From NCBI GenBank assembly GCA_032173965.1, contig CM063299.1, positions 1,426,001-1,490,000 of the forward strand: a stretch of DNA of 64,000 bases, read 5' to 3'. The position numbers and the translations under genes are program-made. This DNA is from Sitta carolinensis (taxonomy: Eukaryota > Chordata > Aves > Passeriformes > Sittidae). Shown here one piece after another: positions 1 to 13,700 of the stretch. Each line of letters begins with the position of its first letter. Position 1 is the stretch's first letter. Below the pieces are notes generated by a model. It ran no database searches. It was given only the letters and a program-made list of their open reading frames with translations, and had not been told where the DNA came from.

Positions 1-1917
1 TCACAGGGATTTCTTTTCTTTCTGTTTGCACAGCCAAGGAGGAACCAGAGCCACAGCACCACTCACTCCCTGCACTCTGCACCACCCCCAAGCCCACCCA
101 CATCTGCAGACTCATATTTATTTATTTACTGACATTTTCCTGGTGTCTTCCTGCCCCTGTGGCCACTGGTAGAACTCAGTGTTCTGAGTTTTAAGACAAA
201 AAAAAGCTCTGCCAGCCGTTTCCACACCCATTTTATACACAGCTCACTGGCACTGGGAAACCTCCCCCACTGCAGCACAGTGCCCTGTGGATCAGAGGGG
301 TATTAATTTTGCTTTTGAAGTGCCTGACCAGAAAGAAATCCACATCTCTGTGAAGTGCACATGTGCATTTCCAATCCAGTCATCCACACCTGCAAACACT
401 CAAATTACCTGCTCGTGCCACAAAGGGAAGCTGTCATCACTGCTGCTCCCCTCTCCAGCACCCAGGCCTGGCCTGTGCTGTTTAATTCACCTGCAGGTGT
501 TGAGTTCTTGCCTTTGTGTGGGCCAGCTGTTGCTCATGCCAAGGGCAGGGGCATTTTAAACACAGAGGTGTTCAAAAACACCCAGAGAGTGGCTCTGATT
601 TTCAAACAAACGTCTGAGAGCAGCAGATCTCTCCATCTGGGGAGAGCTGAACCAAAACACCCACAAAAGGCCTGATTTTCAGACACCCTCTGCAGTGTTT
701 TGGGTGTGTTCTGTGTATGGATGCAAACACAAATGGTGTAAAGTGGGGAGGAAGGCAAAAAGTGACACCCAGCTTTTCACAAGAATTCCCACTCAAATGT
801 GCAAAGAGGAAGCAAGAATCTGTTCTCACCTGGATCACGATGAGAAATTATGGTCCTAAATTACAGCAGAGGGAAATTTAAGCTAAACATTAGGACTGCA
901 TGGCTGGAGGAACAGCTTGGAGCCCAGCACATTTCTTTTTGTGGTGAGAGGATCCAAACAATACGGAAAAATCAGAGCATTTGGGCTTTGCTCTCACTTA
1001 AAAAAAAAAAAAAAAGTAGAGAAAAAAACCAGAGTAAAGCAAATCTGAGAAAGATGAACTGATGAAACAGCACGGGTCCTATGGACACCAAACTTCCATC
1101 CATAAGTCCCTGCAATCCCCCAAAAGGCAGCAGCAAAGAGCAGCAGGTATTTGGTTTCCATTTCACCAATAGACAAATGACATCTCTCCCTCACAAAGCA
1201 CAAACGTGTTCCACAACCCAGGGGAAAGATGTTTCTCAAGCTTTCTCCATCCATTCACTGGAAAAATTATTCCACCTCCCTCCCACAAAGAGCTCAGCTT
1301 TTGGAGATTTGGGTTTAAAGTGCATTGCTGAAGAAATACGGGTGGATATGGGGGAGAGCTGACTGGTAACTGCACAGAACTTCACTGGTGGTTTCTTTAC
1401 TAATTACCACATTAAAACATTATAGTTGTCCAATAAAATTCTTTACTCTTTAAATAGAGATAAACACAGGCAACATAAAAGTCTTGAGTGAATCTTGAGA
1501 GGACTATTCCAGTTATTAACTGAGCTAAGAAAATGCACATTAACCAGAATATAGAAGTTGCCCTTTCTCTTAGAAGAGAAGCTCTTTTAAAAGTCGTGAT
1601 TGTGCCAGGTAGCTTTGCTGTGTATTTCCAAACTAACTCAAGAAAACAGGGACATTTCAAAATGGGAGGAGTTCCAAAGCAGGAATCAAAAGGTAGGTGC
1701 TGAGATTTATGACAATTTCTGGTTTGGTGTCATAGTAATTAGAGAGTGAAAGCTCAGCCAGGCTGCCAGGACAGATGTGACCAAGACACCCAGGCTGTGG
1801 TGCCAGTGACAAATGGGGAACTGATAAGAAGGAATGGAGAGGGTGACAGGCTGAAGAACAGGTCAATACCACGCTGTCATGGAGCCATTTGAGAAACATA
1901 ATTAATCTCCTACTCAC
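1..1917 (-). other. AATF intron 11 (partial)
   Basis: This is non-coding intron sequence between exon 11 and the off-window last exon. It holds an A-run at 1000-1014 and a possible CR1 remnant near 850-905. Nothing else is recognised. Confidence 0.7.
850..905 (+). mobile_element. Possible degraded CR1 remnant
   Basis: The stretch resembles the CR1 segment that reads like 'GGGAGGTTTAGATTAGATATTAGG', here as agggaaatttaagctaaaca followed by ttagg. It is short and diverged, so this is only a suggestion. Confidence 0.3.
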
Positions 1918-1989
1918 CTGGCATCATCATTCATTGTGCAGAGGTCAAGAGGTGCCATGAAGCTCACCAGCTTGCTGTGGACATGGTAC
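1918..1989 (-). CDS. AATF: AATF coding exon 11
   Basis: This 72-nt exon is phase 2 at both ends, with acceptor TCTCCTCAG and donor GTGAGTAG. It encodes [20 protein letters not shown] and DDA, matching the conserved TRAUB C-terminus. The terminal exon, expected to carry about 20 codons (TELYRSLFG-like in mammals), is not found between 1 and 1917 and must lie off the left edge. Confidence 0.94.
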
Positions 1990-4900
1990 CTGAGGAGAGC
2001 AGCAGGGAGCACATCAGGAAGTGCTCAGGAGCAGGAGATGCTGCTTGCCACAGCAGGAACAGCCCTGGGGGCTTCCTGGGGCTGATCCCCAGGGAGCCAC
2101 AGGCTGGGGCTGCCAATTCCCCCTCCCCTCTCAGAGCAGCAGTAATCAGGTGACACAATGAACAGCAGATCCTTTCTCACAGCAGCACCCATGAACTGTG
2201 AGCCCAGACAGACAGACAGACAGCCAGCCCTGAGGGGTCAGACAGACAAACAGCCCCTCCCTGCCAGCCCTCCCTCACCACCTGCAGGCAGCAGGGGATC
2301 ACACCTTCCAGCACCCATCTGCTGCCCCTCCTGCCCTGCTCTGTGCTCTGCAGCACTGCAAAATCCCACTCTGGAGCCGTTTCCAGAGCTGGAAAACCTC
2401 ACCCTTGGTAACTTGCAAATGGAGCAGGTAAAAACAAGGGGAAAGAGATGGGAGGGGGCATGTCCTCATCACCTGCACACTGTCCTGCACCTCCACCTTC
2501 CCATTTGCCACCCTGGGCAGGAGCCTGCAGGGATTTCCTGATTTATACTCAAGGACCCGACATAAAATTTAACAGGGTACTGAGAACCTCTGAAGGAGAG
2601 GGCTTTAAACCCTGTGCCCAAGGGCAGGGGATTCCAAAGCAGTTTGTGTGCACTGCCTGCCCCAGCCTGAGGTGTCTCAGCCAGGCTGCTGCTATTTTTA
2701 GAGCTTGACAAATAGCAGGCAGAAGGATTCACTAGCATTTGCCCAGAATCACCTTTCCACTCTGTCCCCTCTGCACTCCCTTTTGTTTGCCTGTGCAGGA
2801 GCATTCCCTGAGGGGTGCTGAGCTCACAGCCCCTCTCAGAAGGCTCCTCAGGCACAGCCTCACACCAGGGCTTCTCTGCCCTCTGCAGCCTTTGTCCCTG
2901 CCCTGCTGTGATGCTGCAAGGAGCCAGGAGCAGCCCCTGGGCACAGCAGGGCAGGGCTCCTGCAGAGCCAGCCTGGCACGGGCTCGTGGCCACCCAGGCA
3001 CAGCCTCTGGCACCAGCTGCTTGTCCACATCTGAGCTCTGCTCTGAAAACCCCAGTCCAGCAATATTTTATATAAAAATATTCCTCTTTGTGGAGAGGAA
3101 GACAGCCCAGGCTGCAGCAGCACAGAGGAGGAAGCACTGACATGTGAGAGAGGTGTGCAGACATCCCTCCTGCACAGCCACCTCACCAGGTTTCCTCAGT
3201 TTGGTTTTTTGGATGAACTTATTTCCCCTCTTAGTGCCCAAATTTCCCTCGTGTCAAGGGGGAGACTGATGCTTCTAGAAGCACCTGAGGATCCTCAGCC
3301 CCTACAATAAACCAGCACATTGCATCCAAACAGGCTGTGATACTGAAGCTTTGTTAAAAAGGAAGAGTTAAGAGGACAGATGAAACTTAAATATTTGGCT
3401 TTACTTTCCAAAGTCCCCATGAAAGCAAATTCAAGCACTGCTGTCCCAATTTTAGAGAAGGAGAGAAGAACAGAGGGTCAGGGATCTGCCTGGGGTGACA
3501 CCAAGTCTCTCACTGGAAGCACCAAACTATTTAAAAGCATCCATTTGGGCTCTACTGCCCTATTCTGAAAAATGCAAAAGCTTAACTGCATCTTAATCCC
3601 AACCACAGACGAGGAGCCTTTCTTTCTTTTATTGTTATTTTCCCTGCAGGGTCAGTACAACTTTTAGCTAAAGAAGCAAAAAAGAGGCACCTAAGATGCA
3701 AGGAGCTGCTCTGGCAGCACTGCTGAGGGCACAGACTGCACACAATGAGAGCCTTCCCCATCATTCCTGCAGCTTTACGAGGCTGCCTCAGTTGTGTGAT
3801 GCTGTCAGGAGTTTTGACTGAATCCTGAATATATCCAATTATGTGTGATGCTGACAGAAAAGAATATTGATAGTCAATAATTATAGGCTTTTCAGGCCAA
3901 CAAAGTAGCTCTTCCCTCTTCCAATAAATTATCTTATGACATCTATCTTAAAAATTGCTATGCCAGGCCAGACCCAGACTGACTCCACTGACTTTCTATC
4001 AGATGCCATCTAAACTCAGGATTTATAGTTTACTCACAAAGGATGGTTAATGTGGTGGATTTTTCAGGAAGCAGAGCAGCTTTTCAGCATCCTCCCTCTT
4101 CCTCCACAAATCATGCTGAACTCAGGAAGGCTCAGAGAGCTGCTCTGCAAAGGGGAAACACCTCCTGCTCCCCAGGCTGCTTCCCTTCCCACGTGGAAGA
4201 TTCTTCCAGCTCAAGCCAGATGAGTGATCCAGGAGGGAAATGATTCAGACATGAAGGAGGCTGGGATGTGAGCTACCAGCAAAGAGAGATCTGACACCAA
4301 ATTCCAACTGGCACTCAGTGAGAAATTGAGATTTACCTGAGGCATTTCTGCACATCTTCCCCTGGAGGTGCTGCCCACGTCTCAGTCAGGAAATATAAAT
4401 TGCACAAGAGGGGTTTATTGGCTCTCTCTGGAAATTACAGCCCCAGAAGGCTCAGGGCCACGTGAGCACCTTGCTCTGGTGTTTCCTCAGAGCCAGGCTG
4501 CATCCACCAAGCTCTTACTCCAGGCTCCAGGGACACCAGCATTCCCCACTGGCTGCCCCAGAGCCACAAATGCCCTCCAAGCCACAAATCAGCCACACTC
4601 CCCAGAGCCAGCTGGGGTAAAACACACCCAGAGCTGTCAGATTTTTTGGTTTTTACAAACTCAGGACTTGTGTGTGCATGCAGGAGGTGGCACCCACCGG
4701 ATTCTCCTTCCTTTGCTGGCTTTTCTGTCCACTTTCTTCTTTATTTTGCTCCGTAACTTCTGGATGGCCAACCACTGCCTGGGGAATGCAGAACAACAGG
4801 AACACAACTTCAGAGCCCCAGAGAGACTCTCTGATCCCCAGCTGGATTAAAAACTCCACTTCTCAACCACAACTTCCTCCAGTCAAAGAAGTTTCCAGCA

Positions 4901-5822
4901 GGGAAAAACTTCTCCTGGTTATAAATATTTTTTTTTAAACTGAAACGAGCATCATCTCACCTGATTTATACAATGAAAACTCGACATCAGGGAAAAAATC
5001 TAACAAAATCCAATTACTGCAATCTTAATATAATCTTAATTACTGTAATCTATTTTATTGTAAAGTCAGATAAATGTACAATGCAATCACCACTTAAATG
5101 TAATTTTGTCTATATCGTGTTAAATCATAGTGAATAGCTTTCCATAATATTCCAGAAGTACACAAAATAAATTTGACACATTGCACTAAAATCTGGGTGA
5201 TATTTTATAAGGAGAAAAGTTGTTTCACCATCACAAAATTTCCTGATGCATTTTCTTCCCCTCACTATAGACAAAACTGTTTCAGGGAAGAGCCCAACTC
5301 CAGCTTTTCCAGCTTCCCTTGGCTTTTACACTTTCCTGAATTAGAGAAATTCCGTGGCTATTTCAATGTACACTGCTCATGAAGTGGCATTTGGAAGATT
5401 CTTTCCTTTCTAACTCTAGAATTAAACAGAGAAATGAGCCTCCCTGCATGGAATTATATTTTACTTCTGCATGCAGGGAACATTCCCTGATATTGTTTTA
5501 ATTGTACAGAAGTTTTTCTTACAGGAGGGACACACAGGAATTGCTTTAACTGATGTCAGAAGGTTTATTCTTCTAAAACACCACCAAAGCAGAGCTAACA
5601 AAGAGGCAAAGCCAAATTCCAGCAGTGGGCAGCCAGTTTTTGTGCCACTTAGTGCTGCAGGAACCACTGAGAGACAGAAACTCCTGCACCAAACCTTTCC
5701 AGGGGGGGAAACATCTCCAGAGGATCACACACAAACAGCTGACAAATCACACTGGGTGATCCAGAACTCAGGAGGCTGTAGGACAGGACAAGCTTCCTGA
5801 CTAATAAATAATAATAATAATA

Positions 5823-5871
<49 letters not shown>

Positions 5872-7725
5872 TAATAATAATAATAATAATATAATAATAA
5901 TAACATCCAGAACTCAGGAGGCGGTAGGACAGGACGAGCTTCCTAACTAATAATAATAATAATAACAATAATAATAATAATAATAATATACTGATAATAA
6001 TGCCTTTCTCCAGGTGATTTTGGCCCTCTCCACGAGCTGGGCTGGAGGCAGGGGGCTCACACTCACCTGCCCATGGCCACCTGGTCGTTGGGGTCCAGGG
6101 AGGTGGTTTTACGCTCGATCAGTTCTCGCAGGAGCTGCAGGAGAGACAAAACCCCCCCTGGAAATCAGCACAGTTGTTGTGCAGCCAGTTCCCACAGGTG
6201 TGGCAGGGGCAGGTGTGCAGGGAAAGCTCAGCCCACACTCCTGGGGCAGGACAGAGGGAGCTGAAACAATTCCCAAACAGGAATTGGGCGGTGATGCTCG
6301 CTCGGAGAACAGCACAGCAAAATCCTTTTGATAGCCACAGCAGGAATGCTCAGGCAGCCTTTTCTATTTCCCTTCGTGTCCTGAGGGCTGGGGTTTGTCC
6401 ACAGGATGTTGTGAACAGCCTTTCTGGCTCCTTGACTGGCGCTGTGTGTTTAGCACCACTCACTGCAAACCCGGCGTGCTGTGCCTCGGGTACTGGCCAA
6501 GATCTCCAGGCAAGGAGCAGAAATAAACCCTCCAAAACTGAGGGGAACAAACTGCTTCATGGAGACCTATATTTCACCAGCCAGAGAGGTTACTGCCTCA
6601 GCTCAGAAACACCTGAAACACACCCACCTGGAACCAGAATCCAGGCAATTCCAGGGGAGGAAGGATGCAGGATGCTGTTCCTCCACCCTGTACTTTCCTC
6701 TCCTTCAAGGCATACATCACATTACCAGGAAAAAAAGAGTGATTCAAACATAATTAAAAACCTGCCATTACTTTTTTTTTTTTTTTTTTTTCCCTCTACT
6801 TGCTTATTTTTGGAGATTATTACTGCAGCAATTACATTTAAAAATTCCAGGAGCCAGGCCACAGGTTTATTATCACTAGAAAACAGCAAGCTACTTCTCT
6901 GCCCTGTTTATCTGATTGATTCCCAACATCTTTCTGGCACACAATCTATCAGTTTATCTCTGCCACTTCATCACAGTCACTTCTGGCAGCTAAATACAAG
7001 ATCCAAATCCAGTGTTACACAGACATACGACACAGTAAACCTGTGTAGCACAGGCACTCTGCAAACAGCTGCCCTTAAGGCTAAGCAGAAATGGGATCTT
7101 GCTTCCCAGTCAATATTCTGTCAAAAGCAAGGTGGGAGGGAGGCTGGGAGCAGCAGCCACAAGTGGTGCAGGGAGCTGAGGGTGGTTTGCTGCTGCTGCA
7201 GCAGGCAGGGGGGTTTGCTGTCCCCTCTGCTCTGCTCCTGGCACACACACACATCCCCTGTGCTCCCAGGGAACCAGCAGCAGCACAGCCCCTGCAGGGC
7301 CTGGCTGCTCCTGCTGCTGGCCCAGAAACCCAGACTGCAACACCAAGGATCTCACTGGTGACAACAGTGCCAGGGGCAGGGCTGGATGGCACACTGGGGA
7401 GGAATTCCTGGCTGGGAGGGAGGGCAGGCCCTGGCACAGGGTGCCCAGAGCAGCTGTGGCTCTGGATCCCTGGCAGTGCCCAAGAACAGCTTGGAGAGGG
7501 CTGGGAGCAGCCTGGGACAGTGGGAGGTGTCCCTGCCTGTCATGATGAGCTTTAAGGCTCCTTCCAAACCATTCCACGATTCCAAGATGCATTTTGGGGG
7601 CAGGTTCCTAACCCTGGAGCAATTCTGAGGACCTTGGGGCTGACAAGGCCTGCCAGGGCTCCAGTGTTCTTCCAGTGCGAATGGGACACTGCCTGGGAGA
7701 GCAGAGCAAGGCAGAGATGAGAGAG

Positions 7726-7763
<38 letters not shown>

Positions 7764-10700
7764 GGAGCAAGAGGGAAATTAGGAAATGGAAGTAAAAGCT
7801 GTGAAGCATCTTGTTACATCTAAATAGAGAACGTCTCCGAGCTGAGGTTATAAATCATGCTAACAATGGTTACTAAAATAAAAGTGGATGTAGCCAGAGG
7901 CTACCACTGAAAAAGTCAGCCCAGGCCTGCCTGGCTGCCTTTGGTCTTTAAGGATTTGATTAGTTTTCTGCTTTCTGGTTCAGAGTCTTGCATCCAGCCC
8001 CTGCTCCAGAGCCAGCCAGGGCTCGGGGTACAGAGTGAATGATAAATTCATTTACTGAATAAAGCAACACTGTTTTCCCAGCACAAGACTTAAACCACTT
8101 CCCAAATGGTAATATTTCATTAAGCCTGGTGATTCTGCTTAAAATTTATTAGTCAAAACAGAAAACTCTCATCAGACCCCATATATTCCATTAGGAGTGA
8201 TATATGGTGTCTCCCAATGTCTAATTATTAACTAGGAAGTGTGAGTAAATCACCATCAGCATTAAGCCCTGATGTGTGAAGACAGAGTTAGGCAATTCCA
8301 GCACCAAAAGGCTTTGATTTGAAACAGATCCTGTTTTGCTTTGCCTCCTTCCCCTCTTCCCTGAGGGTGCAGGAGCTCAGCTCAGCTTCCCAGGGCAGCA
8401 GACACACGTGCAGGGGAGCACAGCCCATCCCACAGCTCCAACCCCGGCTGCTCTGCCACAGGACAAACCAGGGGAGCTGCCCATGGCAGCTGCATTCATT
8501 CTCCTTGGCAGCAGTGCTGGGGTTTGCCAGCAGAGTTCCTGCAGCAGAACCCAAACTGTTCTGGCAGCACGGCCAAGATCCACTACAGGGCTTCCTAAAA
8601 ATTGCCCCTCAGTGCCAGCTGGGAGAGGCACAGCCAGGGCACTGGGCAGGGCCACGGGCACTTGGAAATGCTGGGCAAGGCTAACTGAGACTCATTTCTC
8701 ACTTTAGAGGTCAATTTTCATCTCAGAGGTTAGGTCTCATTTTCATGCACTATCTATCAGTGTTTCTAATCCTACACTCTCTGACCTTTCTGATTTGCAG
8801 ACCCCTAAGAATTTCCAGTTGAGACAAAGAGCTAAGGAGAGCTGAAATCAGCCTCGTGACAAAAGGCTCACTTGTCTTTAGACCTTACAGAGCAAATCAA
8901 ATTAAAAAAAAAAAAAAAAAAAAAAGTCCACCTATAGATCCCTTTCAAGGTCCCACTCAGGAGCCGTGTAACAACACTTGGATTTCTACCAACACCAGAG
9001 AAAATTTAAGTTTGCAGCTCAAATATTATTTAACGCCCCCTTGAAATGATTTATAAAAACTTAATTTTTATATTTAATAAAATGCAAGCTGGACTCTCTG
9101 GGCAGCCTCTTTTTAAAACTCATTTTATTCAAATTCAGGTTTGTGTAAGATGCACAGATTTGCCTATTTTTGAAGAACCCATTAAGAGAAGCTCCAAATC
9201 AAGCTTTAAAATGTGTTATTAACCATCTACCCAGCCATTTGAAAGATACATGCCCGTGATAAGAGTATTGTATTGCCATTAACCTGTGGGATGGTTCGAG
9301 ACATCTCTTATTCACACAAAACTCTAAATGCATCTAATTAAAGCCACAAGATCAGCTGTCCATATTAATCACTCACCGGTTTAATTAAGGTAAACCAGCT
9401 TGTCACAAAGCCAGGCTTCTCTATTCTTCACCATTATCGACTTTTAATAGTTCTCTGGGTTGGTAATTCCTTGTTTATGGCATTATCAAACTCCTGGGAG
9501 AGGACACCCCGCTGTGGGGCCAGGGAGCTGCTGGGGACACGGGGGGAATTCAGCCCAGCAGGGAAGTTTGCCAAGGAATCCCAGTGGGGTGTAAGGATGC
9601 TGAGCTTGGGGTAAATCCCAACCTCTGGGAAAGCTTTGCTGTTTCCTTGGATGGCCATGGGCTGCCACAAAATGCACACCACCACCACAACCAGGGTGGG
9701 AGGGAGCAGGAGAGCAGAGGAAAAAAGGGGATTATGGATATTCCCAATTCTCCCATGGCATACCTGCTGCCAGCAGTGATGAACATTTGTTCTGGGAAGA
9801 GCTGCTACCAGTGGAACACTTAGCATATGAACACTAACCTAATTCCTGTTGGAAATAAACCAATTTCCACTCTCTCCTTTACCAGAGGAGTATTTCAAGC
9901 TAACAATAAAATCTCCACTGTAGCATGTCAGAGCAGCAGCTCCCTGGTAGCAGGCTGGAATTTTAAGTCTTAATGCTGCAATATCAGCTGTAATGATATT
10001 CTTCTTCTAAACTTCTAAAAATAAAAAGCCTTTTTCTTCCCTCAAAACCATGTATGAAGGAGAATTTAAGGGAAAAGGAAATGGGCTCCAGCCTCTCACT
10101 GCTGCCAGTGATGAGGAGCCTTCTGAAACATTTTAACTATTCCCACCCAAATAAAAATATTTCACTGCATTATTCAGCTCAGCTTTCCATCACCATCCAA
10201 TATGGGACATCACAACAAAAACTGTAACTGCTTATAAAACAAGGGAAGAACAGGAGAAAAGGTAAAGTGGGATGAACAGGCAGAAGAGAGTTAAATTCTG
10301 AACCATCACAAAATTCCACCAGACCCACCTGCTGAATTCTACTGAATATTAAGACCTGGACAACAAAATTGTTTTTCCAGAAGAAAAACAGATTAATTAA
10401 AGAGCTTTTTATTATAATCTATAATAAAACAGTATAACTACTTATTCTGTTATCATTAACTTGTGCCCATTCATCAAATCTGGTTCATTTTTATTTGCCT
10501 AATTTCACACTGACACATAGAGGAAGCTGCTCTCCAGTGCTGTTCTTCATCTGAATATTCACCTTTTAAGCAGTAATCAAAATAAATTAATAACTATAAA
10601 ATGTTATTTAGGAGAATGAAAAGGAAGGATGTAGGTTTAAACAGGAAGGAGGAGGAGGCAGGTGCTGAAATGCAGGCTGCAATCAGTGCTGTGCATGGGT

Positions 10701-13700
10701 GAGAGGGGGGCAGCACCCTCAGCTGGGTGCTGATGGCTCCTGGAGGAGCAGCTCCCTCCCTGGGTTTCCTTCCATGCCCACATGCAAGCCCAGAGTCCCA
10801 GAGAATTCCTGCTCAGTGCTGACCCAGGCAGAGCAGAGCCAGCAGGGAGGGCCCTGGCAGCCCCTCTGTGCTGCGCTCTCCCCGCTCTCACTGCACTGCT
10901 CAGCTCCAGCTCAGCGCCCTGACAAATAAAGGAAAGCACTTTATGAATCCAATTTAATTGGGAGGTGACAGAAAACACACAGAGCCATTTTCCTCAGCCT
11001 TTTTCCTGAGCTGGCTTCAGCTCCAGTCTCTGCCAGACCCCACTGAGCACGGGACACGAACCAGGGCGGCACAGTGGGACAAACACTGGGGCTCTGCACA
11101 GATCCTCTCTGCCAGGAAGCATTTTGGGCATGGAGGAGAGGGGAAGGGTGGAAGGGAGGGAGGGAGAGAGATCAAAAAAAACCCCAGCAAGAGAGGAAAA
11201 TGGATGTGCAGCTGCCCGTGGGCTCAGCAGATGTCTGTGCGTGATGTACGAGGCCGGGAGAAGCTGTCGGAGCCGCTGCCAAGGACTGGGAAGTGATTAA
11301 AGCCTGCACCAGGCTCAGCACCGTATTTCCAGCCCGTGGGGTTCCCAAAGTGGCACCCATGCCTGGCTGTGCTGCCAGATGTTGCTGGCTGGTGCTGCTC
11401 CTGCAGCTGGAGCAGCAGGGAGTGCAATCTGGAACGCTGCCCTCGGCACCATCCCTCACCTCTGCCCGGGCCTCAAACTGCTCCAATTTGCTGCCACTTC
11501 CCTCCTGGGAAATGGCCAAGATACAGTTGTGCCTGGCAGACCCATTTGTTTTACTCAGGTGATTCTCTTCCCTCAATGACCTCTATTAGTTTAAGTTTTA
11601 ATTTAGATTAACCCCAGCACCCCAATTAACCAGTGAGGGGAGAAGCTAAGCTGGGCCTGCTCATATTTCTGAAATCACGATTTAGCACAGTTACAGTTAT
11701 TAGAGGGAAAGATGAGGACACTCATCCATTGCTGTTTTCTTTGAAAAAATTAAACATTTCATGGCCAAGAAGCACCTTCTCTGCACAGGTCCTTGGTCTG
11801 TCAACCTCAGCTGTTTCTCCACTCCATGAGTTTGTTATATTAACTTCATTTTCTCTGTGCTCTGAGGGTTCAATTTGCCCCCAAAGCTGAGCTGCTGGGC
11901 CACTTGGACCCCGAATTCCACCTCAGCATTTTCTCAATAAATTTGGCCCCTTCAATCCCTGCTGCCAACAGGACAGGCTCTCTCCCATCCCATTTGGCAT
12001 CCACACATGGTAATGGCTCTCTCATTCTCCCCTAGCACTTTACTGGCCACTTTAATAACTATTCAGATCAAAAAATCTGTCTTCCCAGTGATATAATGAT
12101 ATTTGTTTAGTCCTGAAGTTCAGGCTCTGTGTGCATCATCAGAGCAGGGAAGGACTTACAGTGACATATTCCTCAATAAGTGACAATTCCAGTTTTCATA
12201 AAGCTGGCACTGTCTTGATTAAATAAACTGCAAACACAGTGTTTCCCTGCACTGGGTGCAGAGCCCTTGCTTCTAAGAATTTTGCAAATAAAAGGGATAA
12301 CTGGCCTGCATCCAAACTGGCCCAATTCCAAGAGAAGTGCTGGAGCAGCCCAGGAGCTCTCCCATTCAGCAGGTAAAAGAGATGATATAGGCTGAGACAA
12401 GAGCAACTTCCAGTGCTCCTGAGGATCTCCTGGGATTGTTTTTCCTAAGGGGGCTCTGCCCACAGACAGCAGAGAAGATCCAGAGCCTTTTCTCCTGTGT
12501 AGCCATGTTCCCAGGGAGAACAACAGGCACAGCTCCTGCAGCCCTGGCACACTTGAGCACCAAGTTCACATCCCCAGGGCAACCTCAAACTCACACAAAA
12601 AACTACAGCAAAAACAGAGCAGAGTGTCCTGAGGGACTTGCAGAGATTTTGGGTGTTGAAACAGGTAACTGAGTTTCACAGGTAAAGAGAAATATGGAGC
12701 ATAGAACCAACTGCATTTTCCCTGTGTGTGTTAAAACCCAACTGGAGCTGTAATTCCAACAAAGATTTACCATCACCTACCTGGTGATAAAAGTCATCAT
12801 CATCAAATATCTCCTCATCGATGTCCTTCAGGTGCCTGTTGGAATCTGAGGGAGGGAGGACTTCCTGCAAACATCAAGGAAATACTCAGAGCTCATATGT
12901 GCACATTTCTGCCCCTAACTCCAGAGACATCACGTGCAGCAGCTTGTAAACACACTTGATGATATGAAGGAATGGGGGAAAACTCCCAACATAACCAGCT
13001 TTTAAGGACCAGGAATACATTTAAAAGCAAGGCAGAAATGCTGCCAATGCCAAAATAGATTTATGATGCCTTTACTGGGAAATAAATAGGACTGTGCAAA
13101 GTCTTTCTGGCAAAATACTACAGATATTTTTAATGTAATGGCAAAAATACATCTTGCAAGTGCAGTAATTGTACCTGATCTCTCAGAATTGAGTATTTAT
13201 TCATTCTTAAATACTAAATTAATAAAGGGCTTACTACTAACATATTCTGTAGGTTACATGCAGCATGATTTTAAAAGGGACTTTCTGGGTTAAAGACTCT
13301 AAAGTGCAGAGTGAAACCCAAGTTTTGCTGCGCTACCTCAAAAACCAGATTTAGTGAGCACACAGGAGGGGCACAACCCCAGCCCCAAACTTTGCATTCC
13401 CCTGTCAGCAACTAGCACAGGAGATAACGCGAACACCACCAAAGTGGAATTTAAATCTTTTTTTACCAAGCCATGACACTGCAGCAACCGACTCCACCCG
13501 CCTCCCAAGAAGCGCGCCGCCCGCTGCAGGCGCTGGCTGCGCGGAGCTGCCCCGGGTGAAGCAGAGAATTCCCCCCTTACCGAGGAGCCAGGCTCGGGGG
13601 CTGGGCCAGGCTGCTGCTCCTGCTGGCCCAGCACGGTGTAGAGGGAGCGGCGGGTCTGGGTGCGCCGCAGCAGCCGCTCCTTGTCCAGCAGCACGTGCTC

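Noticed and set aside
1..1917. Search for the terminal AATF exon
   Set aside because: No minus-strand stretch encoding the expected TELYRSLFG-like terminus with an acceptor was found. The last exon is presumed to lie outside the window.
6174..7361. A plus-strand frame of 395 codons in AATF intron 8
   Set aside because: It lacks any recognisable domain, crosses a poly-T run, and overlaps intronic sequence with no splice-site or composition support.
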